From contig CAKUTI010000031.1 in assembly GCA_934691925.1 (NCBI GenBank), positions 1 through 22,261 on the forward strand: DNA of 22,261 bases. The letters are read 5' to 3'. This DNA is from an uncultured Treponema sp. (lineage in GTDB: Bacteria > Spirochaetota > Spirochaetia > Treponematales > Treponemataceae). The position numbers were made by a program, and so were the translations under genes. The notes beneath the pieces were generated by a model, which had not been told where the DNA came from, did not search any database, and worked only from the letters and a program-made list of their open reading frames with translations. Shown one piece after another: positions 6,078 to 14,309 of the stretch (position 1 is its first letter; every line of letters begins with the position of its first letter).

Positions 6078-7892
6078 ATGGATTATTCGAACCCGCTTAT
6101 TGTTCAAAGCGACAGAACTTTGCTTCTTGATGTTCACGCGCCTCTAGCCACAGAGTGCCGAAACGCGCTTATTCCTTTTGCCGAGCTTGAACGCTCTCCT
6201 GAGCATCTTCACACATACAGACTTACGCCTCTTTCTTTGTGGAACGCTTCCGGGGCTGGATTTTCGCCGGAAGACGCTGTTGAGGTCTTGCATAAATTCG
6301 CGCGATACGATGTTCCGCAGTCGGTTGAGATGTGGATTCGCGAGACTGCTGGAAGATTCGGAAAGCTCCGCCTTGTTCCCGCTCCGTGGATTGAAGTTCC
6401 TGTTTCCGAAAAAAAAGCGAACGAGAAAATCAAGGAAGAATATCTTTATCTTGTTACAGAAAGCGTGCCTGTCTTCAAGGAGATTGCTGCAAGCTCGGTT
6501 GGAAGAAAACTTTTGACAGTCTGCGAGTACGAAGAGCCGCAGGACGACTTTATGAAAAGCTGCAAGGTCTCTGAAAATGAGAAGGCTCATTGCTTCCGCC
6601 TTTCGCTCACTGACCGCGGCACGATAAAGCAGGAGCTTTTAAAGCTTGGCTGGCCTGTAAAGGACGATGTTCCGCTTGTTGATGGCGAGCCGCTTGAAAT
6701 AAACCTGCGTGAAAAAACGCTTTCTGGAAAGCCTTTCAATGTGCGCCAATACCAGATTGAGGCTGCTCAGTCGATTGTTGGCGACAAAGGTCCTGGAACC
6801 GGATTTGGAACAATAGTCTTGCCTTGCGGAGCCGGAAAAACAATCGTCGGAATGACTGTGATGAGCCTTCTAAAGACAAGCACTCTCGTAATCACAACGA
6901 ATATCAGCGCGGTTCATCAGTGGATTGGCGAGCTTTTGGACAAGACGAATCTCACTGAGGACGACATTGCCGAATACACAGGCGAAAACAAGGTGATAAA
7001 GCCTGTCACGGTCGCGACTTACCAGATTCTGACTTGGCGGCCTGAAAAAGACGGTCCTTACCCGCATTTCTCGCTTTTCAGAAAACGCAACTGGGGCTTG
7101 ATTGTCTACGACGAGGTTCATATGCTGCCCGCGCCTGTTTTCCGTGTGGCGGCGGAGATTCAGGCGATAAGGCGTGTCGGCTTGACCGCGACTTTAGTCC
7201 GTGAAGACCATCTTGAAGGAAATGTTTTTTCGCTTGTCGGTCCGAAACGCTATGATGTTCCGTGGAAAGACCTTGAACATTCAGGATTCATTGCGACTGC
7301 CGAGTGCGTTGAGGTCAGAATTGACCTGCAGGAAGGAAAAGAGATTGAGTACGCGGTTTCTGATCAGCGGAAAAAGCACAGGCTTGCGAGCGAGAATCCT
7401 GTAAAATATGATTTCGTCAAAAAAATCGTTGAGAAATGCCCGGAAGACAAAATTCTCGTAATCGGCCAGTATCTGAGCCAGCTTTCTGAGCTTTCAAATC
7501 TTTTAAAATGCCCGATTATCACTGGAAAAACGCCGAACGAGGAGCGCGACAAGATTTATTCTGACTTTAGAGGCGGAAAAATCCGCGTGCTTGTCGTGTC
7601 GAAAGTTGCGAACTTTGCGATTGACCTGCCTGACGCGAGCGTCGCAATTCAGGTGAGCGGAACTTTTGGAAGCCGACAGGAGGAAGCTCAGCGCCTTGGA
7701 AGAATTCTGCGCCCGAAAGAGCGGAAGTCGAGGTTTTTCACGCTGATTACGCGAAACACGGTGGAGGAGGAATTCGGCGCGAACCGCCAGAAATTCTTGG
7801 CGGAGCAGGGCTATCAGTACCGTCTTTTGCGCTGCGAGAATCCAGACGACTTGAACGAGTATTTTGATTCTGAAATCAGCTGCCTGAATTAG
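6078..7892 (+). CDS. XPB/ERCC3-type superfamily 2 DNA helicase
   Basis: 604 residues from the ATG at 6078. Residues about 5-105 form the XPB N-terminal domain (NPLIVQSDRTLLLDVHAPL, SPEHLHTYRLTPLSLWNA, YDVPQ). The two helicase domains follow. Walker A is CGAGKT (250-255), the motif II variant DEVH typical of XPB is at 345-348, motif III is LTATL, and the XPB-specific RED motif is at 375-377. Motif VI is AQRLGRILRPK. XPB is a 3'-5' ATP-dependent translocase used in eukaryotes for promoter opening and nucleotide excision repair; bacterial and archaeal homologues unwind DNA. An in-frame ATG at 6024 would add 18 residues, but homology begins at DYSNPL, so 6078 is preferred. No Shine-Dalgarno sequence precedes it. 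The partner gene at 7994 is on the same strand, separated by a repeat copy. Confidence 0.93.
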   Translation: MDYSNPLIVQSDRTLLLDVHAPLATECRNALIPFAELERSPEHLHTYRLTPLSLWNASGAGFSPEDAVEVLHKFARYDVPQSVEMWIRETAGRFGKLRLVPAPWIEVPVSEKKANEKIKEEYLYLVTESVPVFKEIAASSVGRKLLTVCEYEEPQDDFMKSCKVSENEKAHCFRLSLTDRGTIKQELLKLGWPVKDDVPLVDGEPLEINLREKTLSGKPFNVRQYQIEAAQSIVGDKGPGTGFGTIVLPCGAGKTIVGMTVMSLLKTSTLVITTNISAVHQWIGELLDKTNLTEDDIAEYTGENKVIKPVTVATYQILTWRPEKDGPYPHFSLFRKRNWGLIVYDEVHMLPAPVFRVAAEIQAIRRVGLTATLVREDHLEGNVFSLVGPKRYDVPWKDLEHSGFIATAECVEVRIDLQEGKEIEYAVSDQRKKHRLASENPVKYDFVKKIVEKCPEDKILVIGQYLSQLSELSNLLKCPIITGKTPNEERDKIYSDFRGGKIRVLVVSKVANFAIDLPDASVAIQVSGTFGSRQEEAQRLGRILRPKERKSRFFTLITRNTVEEEFGANRQKFLAEQGYQYRLLRCENPDDLNEYFDSEISCLN

Positions 7893-7909
7893 GGCTGCTT
7901 GCAAAAACT

Positions 7910-7965
7910 GTCATGCTGAACTTGTTTCAGCATCTGTTAAAATTATGATTTATAGATTCCGAATC
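7910..7965. repeat. Dispersed palindromic repeat, copy 2 (inverted, partial)
   Basis: GTCATGCTGAA...TTCAGCATCTG at 7910-7935, then a variable stretch and TATAGATTCCGAATC ending at 7965. This is the reverse orientation of 5176-5235. The outer arm with the GAGTC hairpin is missing. It lies in the 101-base gap between the XPB gene and its partner and could form a strong RNA hairpin there. Confidence 0.8.
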
Positions 7966-7993
7966 AAAATAAACATAAAAACTGGAGAAGTTT

Positions 7994-10180
7994 ATGGAAT
8001 TGAGTCCGAAAGTTCAGAAAATTATCGACTGGCGGGAAAGCCTTGCGGTTTTGCCGGACAGCCATTTTTTTGAAATCATCAGAATGTACTTGGGCGAGGT
8101 GAAAACTCCGTTCAACAAGCAGAAACTGATTGAGGAGCTTGGCGCGTTTATCAGAAAGGAAGAGAGCCGCAGGACGATTGTCTCTCTTTTGAGCGAGACC
8201 GACCTGCAGCTGATTTGCGCCGTGAAATTCATTCCGAACGCGACAGAAGAAAAACTTGCCGCGTTTTTCGGCTCGGACTTCACTTTTTCAGACTTTTACA
8301 GCCGACTTTTGAATCTTGAGGAGCGGCTGATAATTTACCGTCACAAAGACAAGCTTTCCGGCAAGATGATAATAAGCCTGAATCCGCATTTGGAAGACGA
8401 CTTTGCGAAATTCGCGAAAAAATCAGTTTTGCTCAAAGTTCCTGAAACTGTGCGAGGCACGCATGACGAGCAATTTGCGCAAATTGAGAACTTTGAATAC
8501 GGCATAAATTCCGTTCCTCAGAAAAATCAGGGCTTGTCTCCAGAGCTGATTGCGGCTTTTGTGGCGTTCATCAACAAGAACCCCGACCTTTGCAAGGCTG
8601 ACGGAACTTTCAAGAAGCGGATTTCAAACGAGATTGGGATTTTTTTCCCTGGAAAATCCGAAATGCTTTTCTCGCTCACAAAAGCGTTCATAAATTTGTC
8701 GCTTCTCAGCGAGAATCTTGACGGCTACGAGATTGACACAAGCCGTTTCTTAAGCTTTTCGCGCCTTGCCCCTGAAATTCAGTACGCTTATCTTGCGGTC
8801 TCTTCACATGGGCGGTTCAGCCGCGGCTCGCTCGTGCGCCAGGCGAAACTTCTCCTTGACGTTGCCGAGTCTGTTCCTGAAACAGGCTTTTCGCGCAGCG
8901 TTCTTCTTAAGCTTAGCTTCCTGATTGCCGAGGACAGGGAAGAAAACGCTGTTTCTCCGCGCTTTGGAACTTCATCTCGCTTTTCTGAAATCTTGAACCG
9001 CGCAAAAACCGCTGAATCCGCAGTCGTTAATTCAAGCGAGAGCGAGAATCTCTCATCGCTTCTCGACCGTCTTCTTGATGTCGCCTTGTCTTTTGGGATT
9101 TTCAGGATAAAAGGAACTGATTCTTCCGGCGAGGATATTTTTGCGCGCGGAAACGTTCTTGACGGCACGAAGTCGGCAGATTACGGCGAGGAGCCGAAAG
9201 TTCTGAGTATTGACGCTGGCTTTAACGTGACTTTGATGCCGGGGCTTCCGCTTGAAAAGCTGCTTCCTCTTATGAGCTTTATGGAGCTTGTCCAGTTTGA
9301 CACGGCGGCTCTTTTTGAAATCAACAGAAAGTCCGCGATGCACGGTTTTGACGCAGGTTTTACATCGTCAAAGATTCTGGAGCTTTTAAGAAAATATTCT
9401 CCATATGAAGTTCCGCAGAATCTTGAAGTGTCGCTTGACGACTGGAGCAACTCGTATTCATCCGCGGCGATTTACAAGGGCTATGTTCTTCAGGTCAGCG
9501 AGAAAAACGCTAGTCTCACGGAAAAAAATCCTGTGGTCCAGCCTTTTATTTCGGCAAAGCTTGCGGAGGGAATCTATCTTCTTTCGGTTGAGAATGACGA
9601 GGAGGCATCCGCTCTGATTGAAAAAAGCGGGCTTGATTTTATCGGGAAGATAAAGACGGCGCAAAAAAGCTCTGACAGCATTCGTTTTCCTGAATTTGAG
9701 GTTTCGTCACATAAAAATGATTTTGACAATCTTGAGGAGGAAAATTCAGAGACTGAAAAAACGGAGCTTTCGTTAAAGACGAACGAGGAGCGGGCAAGGC
9801 ATTTTGAGGCGATGCGCTCCGCGCTTGAAAAAATGACGCTCACTCCTGAGCAAAAGGAAGGGCTGCTTGAAAGAATCGAGCACAAGATAATTCTGTCGCC
9901 GGTTCAGCTAAGGGCGAGCAGCGTGAAATTCGAGCGGATTGAGGCCGGCGGAATGGATTTTTCGGGCAAGCTGCACATCATTGAAGGCTCGATTTCGAAC
10001 AACAGCATGGTGGAGCTTCATTTTGACAACGGAATTTTAGTGGGCGTTCCAATTTCAGTCTCAAAAACTGAGGCGGACGCGAACGTTCTGCTCGAAGTTA
10101 TGCCCGAGCACGAGCAAAAGCTTCTTTCAATCGGGCAGGCGAAATTTGTCAAGCGAATAAGAGGCAGCGTGCTGAGATAA
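7994..10180 (+). CDS. Large XPB-associated protein with XPB-NTD-like (Helicase_C_3-type) domain; p52/Tfb2-like architecture
   Basis: 728 residues, preceded by TGGAGAAG at good distance. It has no helicase motifs. The N-terminal third is helical with winged-helix character (SETDLQLICAVKF, LLNLEERLIIYRHKDK, MIISLNPHLEDDFAKFA at about 70-145). Residues about 403-500 form a domain that aligns with the N-terminal domain of the neighbouring XPB: AGFTSSKILELLRKYSPYEV-PQNLE here against AGFSPEDAVEVLHKFARYDV-PQSVE there. An acidic linker (about 570-600) leads to a beta-rich C-terminal domain (GKLHIIEGSISNNSMVELHF, then a GVPISV stretch). Mycobacteria have, as I recall, a similar protein beside their XPB gene. 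In eukaryotic TFIIH the subunit p52/Tfb2 combines winged helices with an XPB-NTD-like clutch domain and activates XPB. By analogy this is probably an XPB-binding regulator; this is an inference. Confidence 0.8.
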   Translation: MELSPKVQKIIDWRESLAVLPDSHFFEIIRMYLGEVKTPFNKQKLIEELGAFIRKEESRRTIVSLLSETDLQLICAVKFIPNATEEKLAAFFGSDFTFSDFYSRLLNLEERLIIYRHKDKLSGKMIISLNPHLEDDFAKFAKKSVLLKVPETVRGTHDEQFAQIENFEYGINSVPQKNQGLSPELIAAFVAFINKNPDLCKADGTFKKRISNEIGIFFPGKSEMLFSLTKAFINLSLLSENLDGYEIDTSRFLSFSRLAPEIQYAYLAVSSHGRFSRGSLVRQAKLLLDVAESVPETGFSRSVLLKLSFLIAEDREENAVSPRFGTSSRFSEILNRAKTAESAVVNSSESENLSSLLDRLLDVALSFGIFRIKGTDSSGEDIFARGNVLDGTKSADYGEEPKVLSIDAGFNVTLMPGLPLEKLLPLMSFMELVQFDTAALFEINRKSAMHGFDAGFTSSKILELLRKYSPYEVPQNLEVSLDDWSNSYSSAAIYKGYVLQVSEKNASLTEKNPVVQPFISAKLAEGIYLLSVENDEEASALIEKSGLDFIGKIKTAQKSSDSIRFPEFEVSSHKNDFDNLEEENSETEKTELSLKTNEERARHFEAMRSALEKMTLTPEQKEGLLERIEHKIILSPVQLRASSVKFERIEAGGMDFSGKLHIIEGSISNNSMVELHFDNGILVGVPISVSKTEADANVLLEVMPEHEQKLLSIGQAKFVKRIRGSVLR

Positions 10181-10250
10181 TTTTGTTTGAGCTGATGGTT
10201 TGGTTTTGCAGAATAAAAAAAATATAATTCGCCGAAAACTTTCAATCCAA

Positions 10251-10354
10251 GCCGTTAAGATTTCCGCAAAGCAAGAAAACGCGTTTTGCCAGCGTTCTCA
10301 GAAATTTCATAAACAAAAAACGCGTTGGGCGGAGCGTGAAATTTTGGTAACGGC
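10251..10354. repeat. Long imperfect inverted repeat in the 10181-10434 gap
   Basis: The outer arms GCCGTTA (10251-10257) and TAACGGC (10348-10354) are perfect complements. Further in, ATTTC/GAAAT, CGC/GCG and AACGCGTTTT (about 10277-10287) against AAAAAACGCGTT (10315-10326) continue the pairing with small bulges, giving arms of about 45 bases and a loop around 10297-10310. No coding potential is seen. It could be a small non-autonomous element or a structured RNA between the XPB partner gene and the convergent recQ. Confidence 0.55.
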
Positions 10355-10376
10355 TAGAAATCACTCTGGGCAGCAA

Positions 10377-10391
10377 ATGAAATAATTTCAT
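10377..10391. other. Perfect 15-base palindrome ATGAAAT-A-ATTTCAT
   Basis: Seven-base arms around a central A in the gap between the convergent XPB-partner and recQ genes. It is A/T-rich and without a U-tract, so it is a weak terminator at best. It could be a protein-binding site or simply the base of the larger structure beside it. Confidence 0.4.
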
Positions 10392-10434
10392 AATTTAAAA
10401 CTCCCTCTTCCCTTGTCCCTCATTCCGCTTTCCT

Positions 10435-12390
10435 CTAATTCCTTTCCACAATCTCAACAATCTTTCTTCCATATTTCTCGATTTTCTTGTCGCCCAGCCC
10501 GCTGATTGAATAAAGTTCGTCAACCGTTCTTGGCTTTCTTGCCGCAATCTCGTTCAGCGTGCGGTCTCCGAAAATTATGTACGGCGGAACGTCAAGCTCC
10601 TGCGCGGCGCGTTTTCTCCATTTCTTGATTTCGTCGTGGATTTTCTGCGCGCTTTCATCTCCGTTAAAATCCATTTCCTTTTTATGAAGAACAAATCCCT
10701 TCTGCTTCTTGCTTTCCGGCTTCGGAAACATAATTCCGCCGTTCGCGCCTGCGCTTGCCCTGTTCTTCGGCACAAAAACGCCTTCCGCCTGCATTTCCGA
10801 GTCTGAAAGACGCGCGCCACTGTTTCGTGAGACGTTGAAAGGCAGCATAATCTTGTCGCGGTTTTGCAGCGCGGAAAGTCCGTCGTTCGTCACTTTCAAA
10901 ACGCCGTAGTCGCCGTATTTTGTCACAAAATCCTTTTCAATCAAGAGATTTGAAAGCTCCAGCCACTGAGTTTTCGTCAGCTCTCGCCCGATCCCCCAGG
11001 TCGAAATCATATTGTGCCTGTTCTCGACGATTCTTTTTTCACGCGAGCCGAGCAGAACGTCGCACACGTAGTTTGCCCCGAAACGCGAGCCGGTTCTTAT
11101 TATGCAGCTCATAAATTTCTGGCACGGAATTGTCATGTCGATTTCCGGGGCTGGCCCTGTCTCGCAGATGTCGCAGCAGCAACCGTATTTTCCGATTCTT
11201 CGCTCTTCCTTTGATTTTGAGCCGTCGAGTTTCTGTCCGAAATATTCAAGGAGAAGCTGCCGCCTGCATTTTCTTCCGCTCGCGTAGTTTATCATCCCCT
11301 GCAGGAGATTTTCACAGCGTCCGCGGTCTGCCGCTTCGTCAAAAAAATAACGGATTTTGTGGATGTCGCCTGCCGAGTAAAGAAGAAGAGCCTCCGATGG
11401 AAGTCCGTCCCGTCCTGCTCGTCCGATTTCCTGATAATACTGCTCGAGCGACTTCGGCATATCGTAATGAATCACAAATCGAACGTTAGGTTTGTCGATT
11501 CCCATTCCGAATGCGAGCGTGGCAACCATTATCTGGACTTCGTCGCGTATGAATTTTGTCTGATGGTCAGCTCTCACTGAATCCTGCAGTCCCGCGTGAT
11601 AATTCAGAACCGAATATCCAAGAGAAGCGAGCTGCTCTGTGAGCGTGTCAACCTGCTTTTTTGAAAAGCAATAGATGATTCCGCTTTCGTCCGAGTGCCG
11701 CTTGATGCACTGGATAATCTGGTCTAGCGCGTTTCTGTTTTTCGCGCTCACGTTCAGAAAAATATTCGGGCGGTCAAAGTTCGAGACAAGCACAGCCGGA
11801 TTTTTAAGCTTCAGATTCTTTATGATGTCCTCTCGGACTTGAACTGTCGCAGTCGCCGTCAAGGCAAGAAAAACCGCGTTCTTGAACTGGCTTCTAAGCG
11901 CGGAAATTTCAAGATAGTCCGGGCGAAAGTCGTGCCCCCATTCAGAAACACAGTGCGCCTCGTCAATCGTAATGCAGCAGACTTTTACGCGCGGGTCGTG
12001 CAGCAGATTGCCTATTGTTGAAGACATCAGTCCTTCGGGCGAGACATAGACGATTTTTGTCTCGCCTCGCCTGATTGAATCCATCGAATCCTTGTAGTCT
12101 TCCCATTCCACAGTCGAATTCAGGAAAACCGCATTTACCCCGCTCGCATTTAGCGACGCGACCTGGTCTTGCATAAGCGAAATCAGCGGAGAGACAACGA
12201 CTGTGAGCCCGTCAAAAATCAGCGCGGGAATCTCGTAGCAAAGCGATTTTCCGCCTCCTGTCGGCATGATTGCAAGAGTGTCCTTTTTATCGAGGACATT
12301 CGTGATTATTTCTTTTTGAAGCAGCCTGAACGAATCATAGCCAAAAACCGATTTCAAAACTTCTTCCGGCGATTTTCCTGTAAAGTCCAT
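10435..12390 (-). CDS. recQ: ATP-dependent DNA helicase RecQ
   Basis: 651 residues from the ATG at 12390, which has GGGA six bases upstream and begins MDFTGKSPEEVLKSVFGY, the usual RecQ N-terminus. The frame stays open to an ATG at 12456 but the extra 22 residues are low-complexity and unlike the family. Motifs are Q25 with FRLLQ, Walker A PTGGGKS (to 49), DEAH (143-146) in the IDEAHCVSEWGHDFRPDY signature, and motif VI QEIGRAGRDG. The zinc-binding region runs from CRRQLLLEYFG to YGCCCDICE, then the winged-helix RQC region, and a C-terminal HRDC domain (ELYSISGLGDKKIEKYG). RecQ unwinds 3'-5' and works in recombination and fork repair. It stands alone, convergent with the XPB partner and divergent from tRNA-Leu. 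Confidence 0.95.
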   Translation of the reverse strand: MDFTGKSPEEVLKSVFGYDSFRLLQKEIITNVLDKKDTLAIMPTGGGKSLCYEIPALIFDGLTVVVSPLISLMQDQVASLNASGVNAVFLNSTVEWEDYKDSMDSIRRGETKIVYVSPEGLMSSTIGNLLHDPRVKVCCITIDEAHCVSEWGHDFRPDYLEISALRSQFKNAVFLALTATATVQVREDIIKNLKLKNPAVLVSNFDRPNIFLNVSAKNRNALDQIIQCIKRHSDESGIIYCFSKKQVDTLTEQLASLGYSVLNYHAGLQDSVRADHQTKFIRDEVQIMVATLAFGMGIDKPNVRFVIHYDMPKSLEQYYQEIGRAGRDGLPSEALLLYSAGDIHKIRYFFDEAADRGRCENLLQGMINYASGRKCRRQLLLEYFGQKLDGSKSKEERRIGKYGCCCDICETGPAPEIDMTIPCQKFMSCIIRTGSRFGANYVCDVLLGSREKRIVENRHNMISTWGIGRELTKTQWLELSNLLIEKDFVTKYGDYGVLKVTNDGLSALQNRDKIMLPFNVSRNSGARLSDSEMQAEGVFVPKNRASAGANGGIMFPKPESKKQKGFVLHKKEMDFNGDESAQKIHDEIKKWRKRAAQELDVPPYIIFGDRTLNEIAARKPRTVDELYSISGLGDKKIEKYGRKIVEIVERN

Positions 12391-12520
12391 ATTTTTCCCG
12401 TTGTTACAATTTTTTTTATTTTTCTGGGCATTTCCCGGCATTTTTGCCGAAAACATTTTGTTTAAGTTTTTGCGTTTTCGTTATTCTATCAAATTTTTTA
12501 TTATTTTTCTGCTTTTCCTA

Positions 12521-12550
12521 TTGCATTGCAAGTTCATTTTCTGATATAGT
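12521..12550 (+). promoter_or_regulatory. Promoter of tRNA-Leu
   Basis: TTGCAT (12521-12526), an 18-base spacer and TATAGT (12545-12550). The predicted start is about four bases before the tRNA 5' end. Confidence 0.6.
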
Positions 12551-12560
12551 TTCAACACTT

Positions 12561-12643
12561 GCCGGGTTGGTGAAATGGTAGACACTACAGACTCAAAATC
12601 TGTTGCCTTCACGGGCGTCTGAGTTCGAGTCTCAGACCCGGTA
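12561..12643 (+). tRNA. tRNA-Leu (anticodon CAA)
   Basis: 83 bases with a class II variable arm. The acceptor stem is GCCGGGT with ACCCGGT (G1-U72 wobble) and discriminator A. The anticodon stem ACAGA/TCTGT encloses the loop CTCAAAA, giving anticodon CAA for the UUG codon. The long variable arm lies around TGCCTTCACGGGCG. The T arm is CTGAG-TTCGAGT-CTCAG. The 3' CCA is not encoded (the following bases are CTA), so it must be added by nucleotidyltransferase. It has its own promoter and a terminator three bases downstream, so it is a single-gene unit. Confidence 0.95.
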
Positions 12644-12645
12644 CT

Positions 12646-12681
12646 AACGGAGTTCATTTCAAAAGTGAACTCCGTTTTTTT
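12646..12681 (+). terminator. Rho-independent terminator of tRNA-Leu
   Basis: AACGGAGTTCA pairs perfectly with TGAACTCCGTT around a nine-base loop, followed by a run of T to 12681. The stop codon of comM on the other strand begins three bases further on. Confidence 0.93.
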
Positions 12682-12683
12682 GT

Positions 12684-14285
12684 TTAAATATCCGAGCTTC
12701 CAAAAAGTCCAAGCGGCCCGCTGTTCGCTCTCAGCGAAATCGCCTCGCTTAAGTCTGGAATATTTATCTTCTCGCTTTTTTTCATGTCCGCGATTGTTCT
12801 TGAAAGCTTTAATATTCCGCTCACGGCGCGCTGGGAAAAATCATTGTTCAAGACGCTTGCTTCAAGAAATTTGCGCTCATCTTTTTCAAGCGGACAGTAT
12901 TCCAAGATTTCCTGCGGCGCAAGATAAGCGTTTTTCTTTCCCTGCCTTTTTCTCTGGATTAAAACAGCGTCTGCAATCTGCTTTCTTAGCTCCGCGCTGG
13001 AAACGGAAGCCGACTCTTTTTCCGTATTTGCGACATTTATTCTTATGTCAACGCGGTCTAAAAGCGGCCCTGAAAATTTTCTCCAGTACATATCGACTGA
13101 TTTCGCGCTGCAAAGGCAGATTTTTCCTTCAGTTCCGTAATTTCCGCACGGACACGGATTTGTCGCCATCAAAAGCTGGAATCTTGCAGGGTAAGTTGTC
13201 GTTCTTCCGGCGCGGCTAAGCGTCACAAATCCGTTTTCAACAGGAACTCTGAGCATTTGAAGAACGCTTGTCTTGAATTCCGCCGCCTCGTCAAGAAAAA
13301 GGATTCCGTTGTGCGCCAAAGAAATTTCTCCGGGACGGCAATTCACGCCTCCTCCGCAAATTCCTTCAATAGAGGCTGTCTGGTGTGGCATTCTGAAAGG
13401 CGCGGTTCTCATCAGCGGCTCGGACGGCTTCAAAAGCCCTGCAAGCGAGTGTATTCTCGTTGTGCTTTGCGCTTCTTCAACGGTCAAAAGCGGCAAAATA
13501 GAAGAGAATCTTTGCATTGCAAGCGTTTTTCCGCAGCCTGGCGGACCGTAAGCCAAAACATTGTGTCCGCCTGCCGCCGCAATCTGCAATGCGCGCACGA
13601 GTTTTGCCTGATTTTTTATATCGATAAAATCCGCCGCTCTGTCTTCCGCTGGAAACAAAACGCCGTTCACTTCAACGCTTCCTTTCGGAATGAAAGCGTT
13701 GCCTCCTCCTTCTTTCGCGCTTGTGAAAAGTTCCGGTCGGGTCAAAGCCTCGTATGCGTCCGCAAGATTCGACGCTCCAAAAACTTTCATCCCTGCGACT
13801 TCCCTTGCTTCCGCCGCATTTGCTGCACTTACAATGCATTTTGAAATCCCGGCCGCCGCCGCAGTCGAGGCCGCCGCATGAACAGCTTTTACTGGCCGGA
13901 TTGTTCCGTTTAGCTCAAGCTCGCCCATTACCAGAATAGGCTCCTTCCCAGATGAATCTGTTTCAAGTTCCGTTCCTGAAAAATTTTCTTTTGAATTCAT
14001 CTTATCTTTTGACCTGCTTTCTCCCAAAACTGAAAGCGCGAGCGCCAAGTCAAATCCTGCGCCTTCTTTTTTCAAGTCTGCCGGCGCAAGAGAAATCAGA
14101 ACTCGCTCCATCGGAAATTCAAATCCCGAATTTCTGATTGCAGCCCTCATTCTTTCCCGGGCTTCTTTTACCGCTCCGTCTGCCAGCCCGACAATATCCA
14201 CCGCCGGAATTCCTCGCCGCAAATCGACCTCGACCGCAACTAGCGAGCCTTCATAACCAAAAGGTGAAAAAGAAAAAATATTCAT
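12684..14285 (-). CDS. comM: ComM/YifB family Mg-chelatase-like AAA+ ATPase
   Basis: 533 residues. The N-terminal Lon-protease-like fold has the family signatures VEVDLRRGIPAVDIVGL and APADLKKEGAGFDL. The AAA+ core has Walker A GPPGCGK (about 248-253), Walker B ILFLDEA (D332-E333) and a cysteine cluster CPCGNYGTEGKICLCS (378-393). The C-terminal Mg-chelatase region ends with LSEAISLR. ComM is a hexameric helicase that promotes branch migration during natural transformation. Compared with relatives there is a Ser/Lys/Glu-rich insertion of about 25 residues at 90-115, between VLGES and ILVMGELELNG. AGAGG lies before the ATG. Whether this organism is naturally competent cannot be told from the window. 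Confidence 0.93.
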   Translation of the reverse strand: MNIFSFSPFGYEGSLVAVEVDLRRGIPAVDIVGLADGAVKEARERMRAAIRNSGFEFPMERVLISLAPADLKKEGAGFDLALALSVLGESRSKDKMNSKENFSGTELETDSSGKEPILVMGELELNGTIRPVKAVHAAASTAAAAGISKCIVSAANAAEAREVAGMKVFGASNLADAYEALTRPELFTSAKEGGGNAFIPKGSVEVNGVLFPAEDRAADFIDIKNQAKLVRALQIAAAGGHNVLAYGPPGCGKTLAMQRFSSILPLLTVEEAQSTTRIHSLAGLLKPSEPLMRTAPFRMPHQTASIEGICGGGVNCRPGEISLAHNGILFLDEAAEFKTSVLQMLRVPVENGFVTLSRAGRTTTYPARFQLLMATNPCPCGNYGTEGKICLCSAKSVDMYWRKFSGPLLDRVDIRINVANTEKESASVSSAELRKQIADAVLIQRKRQGKKNAYLAPQEILEYCPLEKDERKFLEASVLNNDFSQRAVSGILKLSRTIADMKKSEKINIPDLSEAISLRANSGPLGLFGSSDI

Positions 14286-14309
14286 AAAAGACCTCTTTTC
14301 TTATATGTG

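Noticed and set aside
12561..12681. tRNA-Leu as an integration site of a mobile element
   Set aside because: No integrase and no direct repeat of the tRNA 3' end nearby; the neighbours are housekeeping genes.
12665..13844. Plus-strand open frames opposite comM
   Set aside because: They are shadows of comM, rich in Arg/Ser/Phe, without family resemblance.
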